Made by a program: the position numbers and the translations under genes. Of a DNA stretch of 64,000 nucleotides, positions 18,259-27,343 are shown in pieces. The stretch comes from Paenibacillus xylanilyticus. GTDB lineage: Bacteria > Bacillota > Bacilli > Paenibacillales > Paenibacillaceae. The stretch is taken from the NCBI RefSeq assembly GCF_013359935.1, contig NZ_JABMCB010000192.1, forward strand, positions 310,001-374,000. Reading direction: 5' to 3'. The notes beneath the pieces are model-generated. The model was not told the origin of the DNA, made no database searches, and saw nothing but the letters and a program-made list of their open reading frames with translations. Positions within the stretch are counted from its first letter, which is position 1. Each line of letters starts with the position of its first letter.

Positions 18259-19161
18259 GTGAGAGTACAACAACAGGCAGCAGGAGAGAATGGCAGCATT
18301 GCGAGCAGAACAAGCCGAACGAAGACGCACAGACGAAGACGGATCCGGTATGGAAGATTGAGTGCGGCCTTGATGCTGCTTGCACTGATCGTTACCGGTT
18401 TAACATATGCATTCATTGGAATGACCCACTGGATTAAGGGCTATGTAGCACCGCCTCCGGTAGCTGCCATTGAGCAGCCAACCAAGCTGGGCATGATCGA
18501 AATGACCCCAGGTGTGAAGGAAGAGCCTGCACGGTTTCAGGGACAGGTTCGCAAGCTGGCATACATAACGTTTGATGATGGACCAAGTGAGTATACGGAA
18601 CAACTGCTGGATATTTTGAAAGAACATGAGGCCAAGGCAACCTTTTTCATGATCGGACGGCAGTTGAATCAGCATAAGTCAGCGGTAGAGCGACTGGTCC
18701 AAGAGGGCAGCTACCCCGGACTGCACAGCATGACACATAACTATAACAAATTGTACAAAAGCGGCAGCTCGGCGAATTTTGTGAAGGAGTTCAAAAAGGA
18801 ACAGAAGATGGTTCAGGATCTGATTGGCTTTACGCCGCATCTGATTCGTGCTCCCTACGGCAGCAGTCCGCAGATCGGAGAATCCTTCAGAGGCGATATT
18901 GCCGCAGCAGGTTTCAAAATGTGGGATTGGACGACCGATTCTCTCGATTGGAATCTTCCGGGTCAGCCGGACAAGATTGTGGCGCGTGTCAGCAACAGTG
19001 TTCACCGGGACAAGGAAGTGATCCTGATGCATGAACGGGAGCAGACGGTACAGGCCTTGCCGCGCATTTTGAAATTGCTTGAAGATCGGGGTTATGAATT
19101 CGAGGTCTACGACCCGAAAGCGCATTGGATAGCCAACTTTAGCGGAGATACCCGCTTGTAA
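18259..19161 (+). CDS. Membrane-anchored polysaccharide deacetylase (NodB domain)
   Basis: About 300 residues. A basic N terminus and one membrane segment (about residues 38-58) anchor a NodB-type domain (about 100-295). Catalytic Asp and metal Asp are in TFDDGPS, the metal histidines in LHSMTH, the substrate-groove motif in RAPYGSSP, and the catalytic His in ILMHE. It would remove acetyl groups from N-acetylglucosamine in peptidoglycan or another wall glycan. Start is uncertain: GTG 18259 has AAGGAAG 11 bases upstream, while GTG 18247 overlaps that site. It is followed closely by a wall-binding-type lipoprotein, consistent with a cell-envelope role. Confidence 0.88.
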   Translation: MRVQQQAAGENGSIASRTSRTKTHRRRRIRYGRLSAALMLLALIVTGLTYAFIGMTHWIKGYVAPPPVAAIEQPTKLGMIEMTPGVKEEPARFQGQVRKLAYITFDDGPSEYTEQLLDILKEHEAKATFFMIGRQLNQHKSAVERLVQEGSYPGLHSMTHNYNKLYKSGSSANFVKEFKKEQKMVQDLIGFTPHLIRAPYGSSPQIGESFRGDIAAAGFKMWDWTTDSLDWNLPGQPDKIVARVSNSVHRDKEVILMHEREQTVQALPRILKLLEDRGYEFEVYDPKAHWIANFSGDTRL

Positions 19162-19200
19162 TTAGAGAAGATAATCAGATGCAAGAGAGGAGACGGTCCA

Positions 19201-19854
19201 GTGCGTACGTGGAAAAGGTCAGCTCTGGTGGCCGTCAGCCTGGTGCTGACGGTGCTCGCCAGTGCGTGTGGCCAGCCGCAGGAACCAGCGGCGAATCAGG
19301 TGAATCAATTGATTCTGAGTGACCAGGAGATGGCTCAAAGTCTGAAGGAACTTGCCCGTCATGAACGGGAGGACATGGAGCTATACACATCGATTTTGAG
19401 TAAAGGAAAAAACAAAAACAGTAACATTGAGTCGCTGCTGGATGAGGCTGAAGACCATATTGCCGAGCGGAGAAAACTGCTGACGCAGGCGGAAATCTTA
19501 ATGAAACAGACGCAAGAGAAGATGCCTGCCGTGCGGGACTCGTTGGAACGATTGTCTTTTGAAAAAGAAGAGACGCTGGCTCAGGCTCAAACCGTCCTGG
19601 ACCAGTATGAGGCAAGAGCCCAGACATTTGAGGATTTTGTATCCTCCTATCAGCAAAGTCTGGATGCCGATGAACAGCTTTATTCTTTAATGAGAGGCAG
19701 TGTGGAACCCAATCTGGTCAAAATCATGCGCGCAATCCGGGAACGTAATACTCAATATGTGCATCTCGCCGAGTTAAGGAAGCAATTCAATAAACAGACA
19801 CAAGCGTTCAACGGAGCCAATGCCAAGCTCGTTCAAATGGAGCAAGCAAGTTAA
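19201..19854 (+). CDS. YkyA-family putative cell-wall binding lipoprotein
   Basis: 217 residues beginning with a lipoprotein signal and lipobox ASAC (Cys about residue 23). The rest is almost wholly alpha-helical, with long heptad-like stretches suggesting a coiled coil. The layout matches the YkyA family, lipoproteins of unknown function in Bacillales. The GTG start follows AGAGGAGACGG. It lies 39 bases after the deacetylase gene and is likely co-transcribed. Confidence 0.8.
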   Translation: MRTWKRSALVAVSLVLTVLASACGQPQEPAANQVNQLILSDQEMAQSLKELARHEREDMELYTSILSKGKNKNSNIESLLDEAEDHIAERRKLLTQAEILMKQTQEKMPAVRDSLERLSFEKEETLAQAQTVLDQYEARAQTFEDFVSSYQQSLDADEQLYSLMRGSVEPNLVKIMRAIRERNTQYVHLAELRKQFNKQTQAFNGANAKLVQMEQAS

Positions 19855-19986
19855 TGGATTTGCTAGATTTGAAGTAGGTCCATTCATCTATATGATTGAG
19901 CTGGCGGTCAGCCGTGTAAGTACTAGTAAGTAATCTGAAGCAACATGGACAAGCATCATTGCGTATAAGCTAACGGAGGTGTTCAT

Positions 19987-20889
19987 ATGCGAAATACAAT
20001 GAATATTAGTGCATCATTACTGGTACTACTGATGGGATTCTCGCTAGTGGCCTGTGGTAACAGCAGTCCTGCAGCGCAGCCGCCCACCAATAATACAGGT
20101 GAACAGGCACCTGCACCGGAACAGAGGCCGGAAGACAGTGCGGCCATCGAAGCAGAAGGCATTCTGACAGGCTGGGCGGACCCGCACACGGTAGAGATCC
20201 GTGTCGAAGAGGTTCCCATGGCTTTCCAGGTTGAAGAGGATGTACAGAAATCCTTCGACGACATTGATGATGAAGATTCGGTACAATTCAAATATGTAGA
20301 GAGAACCATTGAAGGCGACAGCACAACCAAGCAGCTGGTGCTTACGGAAATCACCAAGATCGAAGCGGATGAACCGAACGGTTCGAATGCAGGCGGCAAC
20401 GTTACATCAGATCGTCCCCAAACGACAGAGCTGGAAGTAACCGTGGAAGGCATGACGGAGAATCGTGCAGCCACACTTGCCCAAGGTAAGGGCTACTCCC
20501 TTTATGTGTTCGAACCCATGGCATTTGATGCAGAAGACAACGAATTAACGATGAAGATTGATCCCGACTACAACGTGGAAATCGAAAAGCTTCCTTCAGA
20601 TTTCAATCTCGATGCGCTGAAGATGGATGCCAAGGAAGAGTTAACCGAAACGGGAGAGGTTAAGGAACTGAGCAAGGAAGAGCTGAGCAGCGGCCCGATG
20701 AAGGATGCAGGACTATTCATGATGGCTCAAAACGATAAAAAGACGCAGTATTTCATTGTAAAAGAACTGGATGGCAATGGCTTCATTTTCCACGTTGATG
20801 CACCTGTCGGTGAACCGTCCGAGGGATTTCTGCCCATGGCGTATGTATCCCTTAATTCCATCATGAATGAAGAGAATACCGCAAAATAA
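19987..20889 (+). CDS. Predicted lipoprotein of unknown function
   Basis: 300 residues. The signal peptide ends in lipobox LVAC (Cys about residue 23), followed by a Pro/Ala/Gln-rich linker. Two acidic modules follow: about 55-130, resembling small OB-like domains of secreted Firmicute lipoproteins, and about 150-290. No catalytic motif is recognised. ACGGAGGTG precedes the ATG. It stands 132 bases after the YkyA gene and ends at a strong terminator, so it may be separately expressed. Confidence 0.75.
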   Translation: MRNTMNISASLLVLLMGFSLVACGNSSPAAQPPTNNTGEQAPAPEQRPEDSAAIEAEGILTGWADPHTVEIRVEEVPMAFQVEEDVQKSFDDIDDEDSVQFKYVERTIEGDSTTKQLVLTEITKIEADEPNGSNAGGNVTSDRPQTTELEVTVEGMTENRAATLAQGKGYSLYVFEPMAFDAEDNELTMKIDPDYNVEIEKLPSDFNLDALKMDAKEELTETGEVKELSKEELSSGPMKDAGLFMMAQNDKKTQYFIVKELDGNGFIFHVDAPVGEPSEGFLPMAYVSLNSIMNEENTAK

Positions 20890-20897
20890 TATGAAAG

Positions 20898-20943
20898 AGC
20901 CGGAAGGAACGAAGCATGGGCATAGGTTCCTCCCGGCTTTTTG
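20898..20943 (+). terminator. Rho-independent terminator after the lipoprotein gene
   Basis: Stem AGCCGGAAGGAAC / GTTCCTCCCGGCT with one internal mismatch, 15-base loop and a T-run (TTTTT) after it. Confidence 0.85.
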
Positions 20944-20988
20944 CCGTGTCTATTGAGTTTGCAGGATCTGCCGTTTACCTGAGATGGT

Positions 20989-22161
20989 TCAGGTTAAAAT
21001 GGTCGATTCCTTGTGCCCTTTGAGTTCCTCGTATCGGGCGACAACATGCTGATGGACCAGGTGTTCGTCGGGGATTCCCATGTGTTCACGAATGAAGGCG
21101 GAGGCGCCATCTTCACGAATCATGTGTTGGAGCTTCATGGCTTCCTCGTCCTGCTCATAATCGAAGAGCATCGCGGCCGCCATAGCGGAAGTAAGGTGGG
21201 GAATTTCAATTCCGTATTCGCTGGCCTGCATCGCAGGGCGAACAAGCCGGTCATAAGGCGATAGCTTGCGAAGGGGTGAGCGTCCGACCCGGGTGACCTG
21301 ATCCGTCAGGTTGGGGTTGGCAAAGCGTTCGAGAATGGTGTCCATATATTTCCTGTGTTTATGGGGGTTAAAACCATGTTTCTTCATAAGCATGGCTCCC
21401 GTTTCCTCCATGACATGCCTGACCTCGGCACGAAGTGTTGAGTTGCTCATCACCTGCCTTATCGTCTTGAATCCATGGAGATATCCGAAGTAAGCAGCCA
21501 CACAATGGCCGGTATTTACGGTGAACATCTTGCGCTCAATGTAAGGCTCAAGGGAGTCCACGTAGTGTACGCCCTCAATCTCCTTGAAGCCATCCAGCAG
21601 TGCCGGGCGATGCACAACCCATTCGTAAAAAGGCTCAACCGTGACCTGCAGCGGGTCCTTGTGGTCTTGAACCGGTACAATCCGGTCTACTGCTGCATTG
21701 GGGAACGAGACATAACGTTCTGCTTTGGTGCGGGTCTGTTCATCCAGAAACGGATATACCCGTTTCTTCAGGCGAGTACTGCCTCCAATGGCATTCTCGC
21801 AAGCGATGATATGAAGAGGTGTGTGATTGTTATTTTTCATGCGTAAATAAATGCCCTTCGCAATGGGTTCGGCAATATCTTCGAGTGCAGATACCCCAAC
21901 CGCCGTAGTAATCAGATCAGCCGCTGCAATCTGCTCAGCCACAAGTTCCTGTTCGCCGACATGAATGGCGGTGACGTTACTGACAATGGTTGTATCCTGA
22001 GCTGCATTAGCGAGCGTAATGGGATACTCTTGCCTCTTTTGCAGCATGGAGATTTTATTCGGGTTACGTGCGACAAAGCAGACTTCATAATCGGAAGCGG
22101 ACAACATATGACCGATAAAACCGCGGCCTATATTGCCCGCCCCAAAATGTACAGCTTTCAT
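20989..22161 (-). CDS. mtlD: Mannitol-1-phosphate 5-dehydrogenase
   Basis: 390-residue NAD-dependent polyol dehydrogenase converting mannitol-1-phosphate to fructose-6-phosphate. It starts with the Rossmann motif HFGAGNIGRGFIG; the polyol-dehydrogenase helix region with NTGHCVAAYFGYL (about residues 212-225) carries the catalytic Lys environment typical of MtlD. AAAGGGGGAG precedes the ATG. No mannitol PTS gene is adjacent; the upstream partner on this strand is a HAD phosphatase. Such a pair could make mannitol from fructose-6-phosphate by reduction then dephosphorylation (inference), instead of catabolising imported mannitol. Confidence 0.93.
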   Translation of the reverse strand: MKAVHFGAGNIGRGFIGHMLSASDYEVCFVARNPNKISMLQKRQEYPITLANAAQDTTIVSNVTAIHVGEQELVAEQIAAADLITTAVGVSALEDIAEPIAKGIYLRMKNNNHTPLHIIACENAIGGSTRLKKRVYPFLDEQTRTKAERYVSFPNAAVDRIVPVQDHKDPLQVTVEPFYEWVVHRPALLDGFKEIEGVHYVDSLEPYIERKMFTVNTGHCVAAYFGYLHGFKTIRQVMSNSTLRAEVRHVMEETGAMLMKKHGFNPHKHRKYMDTILERFANPNLTDQVTRVGRSPLRKLSPYDRLVRPAMQASEYGIEIPHLTSAMAAAMLFDYEQDEEAMKLQHMIREDGASAFIREHMGIPDEHLVHQHVVARYEELKGHKESTILT

Positions 22162-22207
22162 GTGTGAACTCCCCCTTTAAAGTTGAATTGCGAAATTCGT
22201 TTAGACC

Positions 22208-22876
22208 TTAGACGGTGGTGACGAGTGGTTTCGAAATCAAATCGTTAAATTCGAGGTCGGTCAGGCATGACAGCCGTTGGTGAGGCATATCGAAATCCAG
22301 TGTGCCGGTAATGGTATTCGAGATGACCACACAGTGAATACCAGCCGCAGCAGCTGCACGCGCGCCGTTAGGTGAATCCTCAATTGCTACGGCTTCGTCT
22401 GCAGTTACTCCAAGGGCTTCCAGTGCTTGATTGTATAATTCCGGGTCAGGCTTCACATTGGCCACATCGTCAGCTGTGCGAATCACTTCGAAGTAATCCT
22501 TCAGTTTCAGTTGTTCCAGATGTTGTTCGACCCAGTCCCGTTTGGAGCTTGAGGCAACGGCCAATTTTAAACCGGCTTGACGTGCCGCATCAAGGTAGTT
22601 CTTGATACCTGGTCTTACCTGCTCCTTGTTCATCAGTGCTGCATGCTGCAGCTGAACCGATTCCCTGAACGCTTCCCGATCGATCGGAAGATTCAAATCT
22701 GTGATGAGGTACTCATAGGGATTAAATGTTTTCAGACTGGTACCGATGCATTGCGAATACATCTCCAGGGTTAAGTCTACGCCGTGTTCCTTGTAGGCAT
22801 CACGAAAAGCAACATACCATGCTGTCTCCGTATCAATAATCGTTCCGTCGAAATCAAAAACCAGTGCCTTAATCAT
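22208..22876 (-). CDS. HAD-superfamily phosphatase (YhcW / beta-phosphoglucomutase-like)
   Basis: 222-residue HAD hydrolase. Motif I is DFDGTIIDTE (nucleophile Asp9, acid/base Asp11), the helical cap spans about 18-80, motif II is ASSSK, motif III is KPDPELY and motif IV is IEDSPNGARAA. It would dephosphorylate a sugar phosphate or act as a phosphosugar mutase. CAGGAGGAAC precedes the ATG. It is transcribed into mtlD with a 46-base gap, which suggests a sugar-phosphate or mannitol-1-phosphate substrate. Confidence 0.88.
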   Translation of the reverse strand: MIKALVFDFDGTIIDTETAWYVAFRDAYKEHGVDLTLEMYSQCIGTSLKTFNPYEYLITDLNLPIDREAFRESVQLQHAALMNKEQVRPGIKNYLDAARQAGLKLAVASSSKRDWVEQHLEQLKLKDYFEVIRTADDVANVKPDPELYNQALEALGVTADEAVAIEDSPNGARAAAAAGIHCVVISNTITGTLDFDMPHQRLSCLTDLEFNDLISKPLVTTV

Positions 22877-23394
22877 AAATTTGTTCCTCCTGTTTCAGAA
22901 TTTGTGTTGGGATAAAACTGAAAAATTCGCATATTCCCATTTGCTTCATTTGTAATGCGGCAGTTTAGTTTACACAAGTGCTCGATATAAATGATTTAAT
23001 TGGAAAAAAATATGCGTTGAAGCTAATAAAACCGTAACATAGGACAAACTTAAGGGTCAAGCGCGTCATGATTGTTTACATTGAAAATTTGCACCTGGAT
23101 GATGTGTTTTCAGAAAACAGAGAACAGGGTAAACCGTTATGACTTATACATGTAAGCGGTGTACTGAAAAAACAGTTTTCCCCGTATCGAAAAAATAAAC
23201 TTTTTTTGCGATATAGGGAAACTCTGACCAATCAACAGTTTTCGACACTTTTATAATAGAAGAAAGGCAATCGAAAATTCGGAAGCGATGAAGAAATAAA
23301 TTGCTCATGGTTTAAAATTCTTTACGACAGAACAGGCCATGTGGGAGAATGGAAGGAGTTTATTGAAAGTTTGGATGCAGAGGAGGGACCGAAG
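22877..23394. promoter_or_regulatory. Long divergent intergenic region with repeated GTTTTC/GAAAAC elements
   Basis: About 500 bases with no gene. It holds a short palindrome GTTTTC-A-GAAAAC (23106-23118), two direct copies of AACAGTTTTC (23171-23180 and 23234-23243), and an inverted repeat whose arms TTTCCCCGTATCG (23176-23188) and CGATATAGGGAAA (around 23203-23215) flank an A/T-rich loop. A TATAAT lies at 23252-23257 without a clear -35. These look like binding sites for an unidentified regulator of the ADP-ribosylglycohydrolase or the HAD/mtlD genes. Confidence 0.35.
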
Positions 23395-24327
23395 ATGCTG
23401 CAAAAGGATCGCTTCGATGGATGTTTAATCGGGCTTGCGGCAGGAGATGCACTGGGAACGACTGTGGAGTTCAGCAGCCCGGGCACCTTTGAGCCTGTAA
23501 CCGATATTGTGGGAGGCGGCGTGTTCGGCCTGGCTCCCGGACAGTGGACGGATGATACGTCAATGGCTCTATGTCTGGCCGAAAGTCTGGTCAGAAAAGA
23601 TACCTTTGATCCAGCGGATCAGATGCGCAGGTACACGAACTGGTATCAGGTCGGCTATATGAGCAGTACCGGGACGTGCTTTGATATCGGCGGAGCCACG
23701 CGAAATGCACTGGAACGGTTCAGGGTGACCGAAGAGCCTTACAGCGGATCAACCGATCCGATGACGGCAGGCAACGGCTCAATCATGCGGCTTGCACCTG
23801 TCGCCATGGTTTATGCGAATCATCCGCAGGATGCAGTGCATCATGCAAAGCTGAGCTCCCGCACAACACATGCAGCGATGGAAAGTGTAGAGGCTTGCGA
23901 GGTGCTGGCGGCTATACTGGTTGCAGGACTGCGTGGAGCGGACAAGCATACCATGCTACTGCCCGAGACATGTCGTCAGTGGAGGAATGAGCCTTTGTTT
24001 TCTCCAGCGATTGAAGAAGTCGTGCGGGGATCTTATCGGCATAAGGAACCGCCTGAAATTCAGGGAAGCGGTTATGTCGTCCGTTCTCTTGAAGCGGCAT
24101 TATGGGCGTTCCATAAGTCTTCCACATTTGAAGAGGGTGCGCTGCTGGCCGTCAACCTCGGGGATGATGCAGATACAACTGGTGCCGTGTACGGGCAGAT
24201 AGCAGGTGCTTTTTACGGACAGAGTGGTATTCCCGCTCATTGGCGCAAGAAGCTTGCGATGCTAGAAACGTTCGAGGCATTAAACGAGGCGATGTGGCTG
24301 AAGGCAGCAGCAGGAATGTCATCATAG
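23395..24327 (+). CDS. ADP-ribosylglycohydrolase family protein (DraG-like)
   Basis: 310-residue all-helical hydrolase. Metal-binding signatures are GLAAGDALG near the N terminus, WTDDTSMAL (about 48-56) and GDDADTTGAVYGQIAGA (about 255-272), which hold the two magnesium ions. Members remove ADP-ribose from arginine residues or hydrolyse related adducts. ATG 23395 follows GAGGAGGGACCGAAG; an upstream in-frame GTG at 23341 would add 18 residues with no family match. No ADP-ribosyltransferase is adjacent, but an RNA 2'-phosphotransferase (an ADP-ribosyl chemistry enzyme) is elsewhere in this window. Confidence 0.9.
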   Translation: MLQKDRFDGCLIGLAAGDALGTTVEFSSPGTFEPVTDIVGGGVFGLAPGQWTDDTSMALCLAESLVRKDTFDPADQMRRYTNWYQVGYMSSTGTCFDIGGATRNALERFRVTEEPYSGSTDPMTAGNGSIMRLAPVAMVYANHPQDAVHHAKLSSRTTHAAMESVEACEVLAAILVAGLRGADKHTMLLPETCRQWRNEPLFSPAIEEVVRGSYRHKEPPEIQGSGYVVRSLEAALWAFHKSSTFEEGALLAVNLGDDADTTGAVYGQIAGAFYGQSGIPAHWRKKLAMLETFEALNEAMWLKAAAGMSS

Positions 24328-24393
24328 AGAATGAAGTAAGCAAAAGGAATAACAAAAGAGACAGAAGATGGAGACAGGAGAAGAGAACATCAT

Positions 24394-25629
24394 ATGAACA
24401 ACACAGAACGACGTGCTTCGAAATCGGGTAAAGGAGGGGCGTTTCCGTTATCTCTTCTGTGCCTGACAGTAGGAGCATTTGCCATTGGCATGACTGAATT
24501 TATCATTATGGGATTGCTGCCGAATGTGGCTGCTGATCTGCATGTGAGCATTCCGCAGGCAGGACAACTAATTACGGGCTATGCACTGGGTGTCGCTGTT
24601 GGCGCGCCCATTCTGACCGTGTTTACCCATAAAATACCGCAGAAAAAACTGCTGGTATTGCTGATGTGCATTTTTATCATAGGTAACGCATTGTCCGTCA
24701 TTGCACCAACGTATGGTTTGCTGATTTCGGCACGCATCCTGACGGCATTTGCACATGGTACGTTTCTCGGTGTAGGGTCACTTATGGCCACTCGTCTTGT
24801 GGCACCCGAGAGAAGGGCAGGCGCGGTATCCGTTGTACTTGCAGGCCTTACGATTGCCAACATTATTGGGGTACCTTTTGGTACATTTATTGGTCAACAG
24901 CTCGGATGGAGATCTTCGTTTGGAGCGATTACCATTCTGGGCATCATCTCATTGATCGGCATCATCCGTTTTATTCCGGTTATTTCGCAAGGTGAGCCGG
25001 CGAACCTCGGACAGCAATTCCGTAATCTGGTTCGTCCACAAGTATTATTAATACTGCTCATTGGAGCCATGGGCTGTGGAAGCCTGTTTGCAGTTTTCAC
25101 TTATATTACACCGATGCTGGTGGATATCAGCGGCTTTGCGGAGCAGAGTGTAACATGGATTCTGGTGCTGTTCGGCGTTGGTGTCACGCTGGGCAACATG
25201 CTGGGCGGCCGACTGGCCGATTGGAAGCTGATGCCTTCCCTGATGGTGAACTTCGCCGTACTGGCTGTGCTCCTGGCCTTACTCACCTTGACGCTGGAGA
25301 ATCCTTATTTGGCAGTCATTACGATCTTTTGCTGGGGTGTCGCTGCGTTTGGGATTATGCCGGGTCTGCAGATTCGTATTATGAATATGACTCGCGAAGC
25401 ACCGCTGCTTGCGACCACATCGAGCCACTCTGCGTTTAATCTGGGGAATGCAGGCGGAGCCTATCTCGGCGGACTTGCCATTACCCATACGGGACTTATT
25501 TCAGTACCGCTGTACGCAGCAGCGATTGCTGCATTGGGCTTGCTCGGACTCTTTATAAGTCTGGCGATGGAACGCAAACAGCGTCTGCCAGAGATCCCGG
25601 ACGTGGTGGAGACTGCGCCGCTCAGCTGA
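24394..25629 (+). CDS. MFS transporter, DHA1 family (AraJ/YdhP-like)
   Basis: 411 residues with twelve predicted membrane segments. It opens with the AraJ-like signature GAFAIGMTEFIIMGLLP and has the drug/proton antiporter pattern GYALGVAVGAPI in helix 2. These pumps export arabinose-like sugars, purines or drugs; the substrate is not known. CAGGAGAAGAG precedes the ATG. It follows the ADP-ribosylglycohydrolase by 66 bases and may be co-transcribed. Confidence 0.9.
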   Translation: MNNTERRASKSGKGGAFPLSLLCLTVGAFAIGMTEFIIMGLLPNVAADLHVSIPQAGQLITGYALGVAVGAPILTVFTHKIPQKKLLVLLMCIFIIGNALSVIAPTYGLLISARILTAFAHGTFLGVGSLMATRLVAPERRAGAVSVVLAGLTIANIIGVPFGTFIGQQLGWRSSFGAITILGIISLIGIIRFIPVISQGEPANLGQQFRNLVRPQVLLILLIGAMGCGSLFAVFTYITPMLVDISGFAEQSVTWILVLFGVGVTLGNMLGGRLADWKLMPSLMVNFAVLAVLLALLTLTLENPYLAVITIFCWGVAAFGIMPGLQIRIMNMTREAPLLATTSSHSAFNLGNAGGAYLGGLAITHTGLISVPLYAAAIAALGLLGLFISLAMERKQRLPEIPDVVETAPLS

Positions 25630-25646
25630 ATATAAGTAGGTTGATG

Positions 25647-25690
25647 CAGCCTCCATTCCGCAAGAAGTTGTGGGGTGGAGGCTTTAGTTT
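25647..25690 (+). terminator. Terminator after the MFS gene
   Basis: Stem AGCCTCCA / TGGAGGCT with further partial pairing inside and TTTAGTTTT following. It marks the left border of the AT-rich accessory region. Confidence 0.75.
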
Positions 25691-25954
25691 TAATGTGGAG
25701 TTATAATAATTAGATTGATAAGGGTATCTAATAGTTTGGGAGTACAATGTATACATAAAGAAGGGAGTTTTCAAGTCGAGAAAGCGGATATCCCAAAAGA
25801 AACTACATATCCCTTCCACCAATCGTAGTGAAAGATTATACTGTGTATTTTAATGAAGAGATACTTGAACGAATGGCAAAAATTATAGCACAGGCAACGA
25901 TAAGTTATACGGATTGAAATAGGTAGCGTATATATTTTACTGTTTCCACTCGGT
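25691..25954. other. AT-rich stretch with a possible degraded reading frame
   Basis: No intact gene is seen. From about 25780 to 25917 protein-like sequence is split between two frames: VEKADIPKETTYP in one, then PPIVVKDYTVYFNEEILERM up to a TGA at 25915 in another. The 29-codon GTG frame at 25828-25917 lacks a good ribosome site. It reads like the frameshifted tail of a small lost gene. Family unknown. Confidence 0.25.
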
Positions 25955-25972
25955 ATGGAAAGGATAGTAATT

Positions 25973-26185
25973 GTGAGAAAAATAATTAATTTTATTCTTG
26001 TCTTGCTGATCATTTGGGTAGCGCTACTTTATCCTTTTCGTTTGGCTTGGTTTGAAGGTGTACTTCAAATTCCTGAAGATCTTCATGATGTTTTTTTACT
26101 TTTCTTGTTCTTTGGATATCTTATTTGTTCATCTGGTATGGGGTTGCTTCTTGGCAAGATGTGTTTTAAACGAAAAGAAGAATAG
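25973..26185 (+). CDS. Small two-span membrane protein, unknown
   Basis: 70 residues from GTG 25973, which has AAAGGA 8 bases upstream; an in-frame ATG at 25955 would add six residues but has no ribosome site. Two hydrophobic segments (about 4-22 and 39-58) are joined by an acidic loop (IPEDLHDV), and the tail is basic (CFKRKEE). Not recognised. Base composition is AT-rich like the rest of this island, suggesting acquisition. Confidence 0.5.
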   Translation: MRKIINFILVLLIIWVALLYPFRLAWFEGVLQIPEDLHDVFLLFLFFGYLICSSGMGLLLGKMCFKRKEE

Positions 26186-26304
26186 TTACAGGCAAGCAAG
26201 GACTAATATTAGTGTGTTCTGGAGTCATATGCGGCACTAGCGATCTAAACGACCACGATAAGTACTTAAAAGAACAGATCTTGTTTTCAGGAAGGAGGCA
26301 AAGC

Positions 26305-27201
26305 ATGGATTATGGTTCACCGAAAGAAGCGATGTTAAAGGTGAGACGGTGGCCTAAAAATACAATAGCGGCCGGGCGTCGCCATACCGTTGGGCTTACA
26401 TCTGACGGCGTAGTGATGGCTGTGGGTGATAATAAAATGGGCCAATGTGATGTAAACGGCTGGCAGGGTATGATATCTGTTGCGGCTGGTAATGTTCATA
26501 TGGCGACGAACACGGGTAATGCTCATACCATCGGACTTAAATCCGACGGCACGGTGGCGGCTATAGGTTGGAATAAGGACAACCAATGCGAGGTAAACGA
26601 CTGGCGCGAAATTGTAGCGGTTGAGGCGGGTTGGCGTCGTACGATTGGTCTCCAATCAGATGGTACAGTGGTAGCAGTGGGCAGGAATAATGAAGATCAA
26701 TGCAATGTTAGCGGCTGGAAAGATATTGTGGCGGTTGCTGCAGGTGACTGGCATACGATTGGTCTTCAATTGGGCGGCACGGTGGTGGGTGTGGGTAATA
26801 ATCGGTATCGCCAACGCGAAGTAAGCGATTGGTGCAATATTGTAGCAGTCGCTGCGGGTTATCTCCATACCATCGGCCTTAAATCTGACGGTACGGTGAT
26901 GTCTGTGGGTTTAAATAAACATAATCAATGCGAAGTAAGCGGTTGGGGTGGTATTGTGTCTATAGCCGCAGGTAGTAATCATACCATTGGCCTTAAATCG
27001 GATGGCACGGTGGAGGCTGTAGGCTGGAACAAGTATGGACAGTGTAATGTAAGTGATTGGCGCGATATTGTGGCGATAGCGGCAGGTTGTGCCCATACCG
27101 TAGGTCTTCAATCAGACGGCACACTGGTTGCTGTGGGTGATAATGAATATGGACAATGCGATGTAACCAGCTGGCGCGGCATCCAACTGCCCGGAAATTA
27201 G
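26305..27201 (+). CDS. RCC1-repeat beta-propeller protein
   Basis: 298 residues made of seven tandem repeats of about 40 residues with the core HTIGLKSDGTVVAVG followed by QCxVxxW and IVAVAAG. This is the regulator-of-chromosome-condensation-1 (RCC1) type seven-bladed propeller. ATG 26305 follows GGAAGGAGGCAAAGC; the longer frame from 26212 has no ribosome site. There is no signal peptide or membrane segment. The second repeat carries a small insertion (NVHMATNTGNAH). Bacterial RCC1 proteins are scattered and mostly uncharacterised, often protein-binding. The repeats are close enough in DNA to vary by recombination. Confidence 0.85.
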   Translation: MDYGSPKEAMLKVRRWPKNTIAAGRRHTVGLTSDGVVMAVGDNKMGQCDVNGWQGMISVAAGNVHMATNTGNAHTIGLKSDGTVAAIGWNKDNQCEVNDWREIVAVEAGWRRTIGLQSDGTVVAVGRNNEDQCNVSGWKDIVAVAAGDWHTIGLQLGGTVVGVGNNRYRQREVSDWCNIVAVAAGYLHTIGLKSDGTVMSVGLNKHNQCEVSGWGGIVSIAAGSNHTIGLKSDGTVEAVGWNKYGQCNVSDWRDIVAIAAGCAHTVGLQSDGTLVAVGDNEYGQCDVTSWRGIQLPGN

Positions 27202-27343
27202 TTTTCTAAAATGTACAGCACTTAGGTTATGGGAGCACAATAAATAGAGAAGAAAATCACGGCACCATAATCAATGTAGATGCCTTCATGGGCAAGACTA
27301 CTCGCCTTCTTGGTAACCAAATTAATTAGAAATGAGGACTTTG

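Noticed and set aside
26305..27201. CRISPR-like or other spaced repeats
   Set aside because: The regular units are coding RCC1 repeats of about 120 bases with silent differences, not short repeats with unique spacers.
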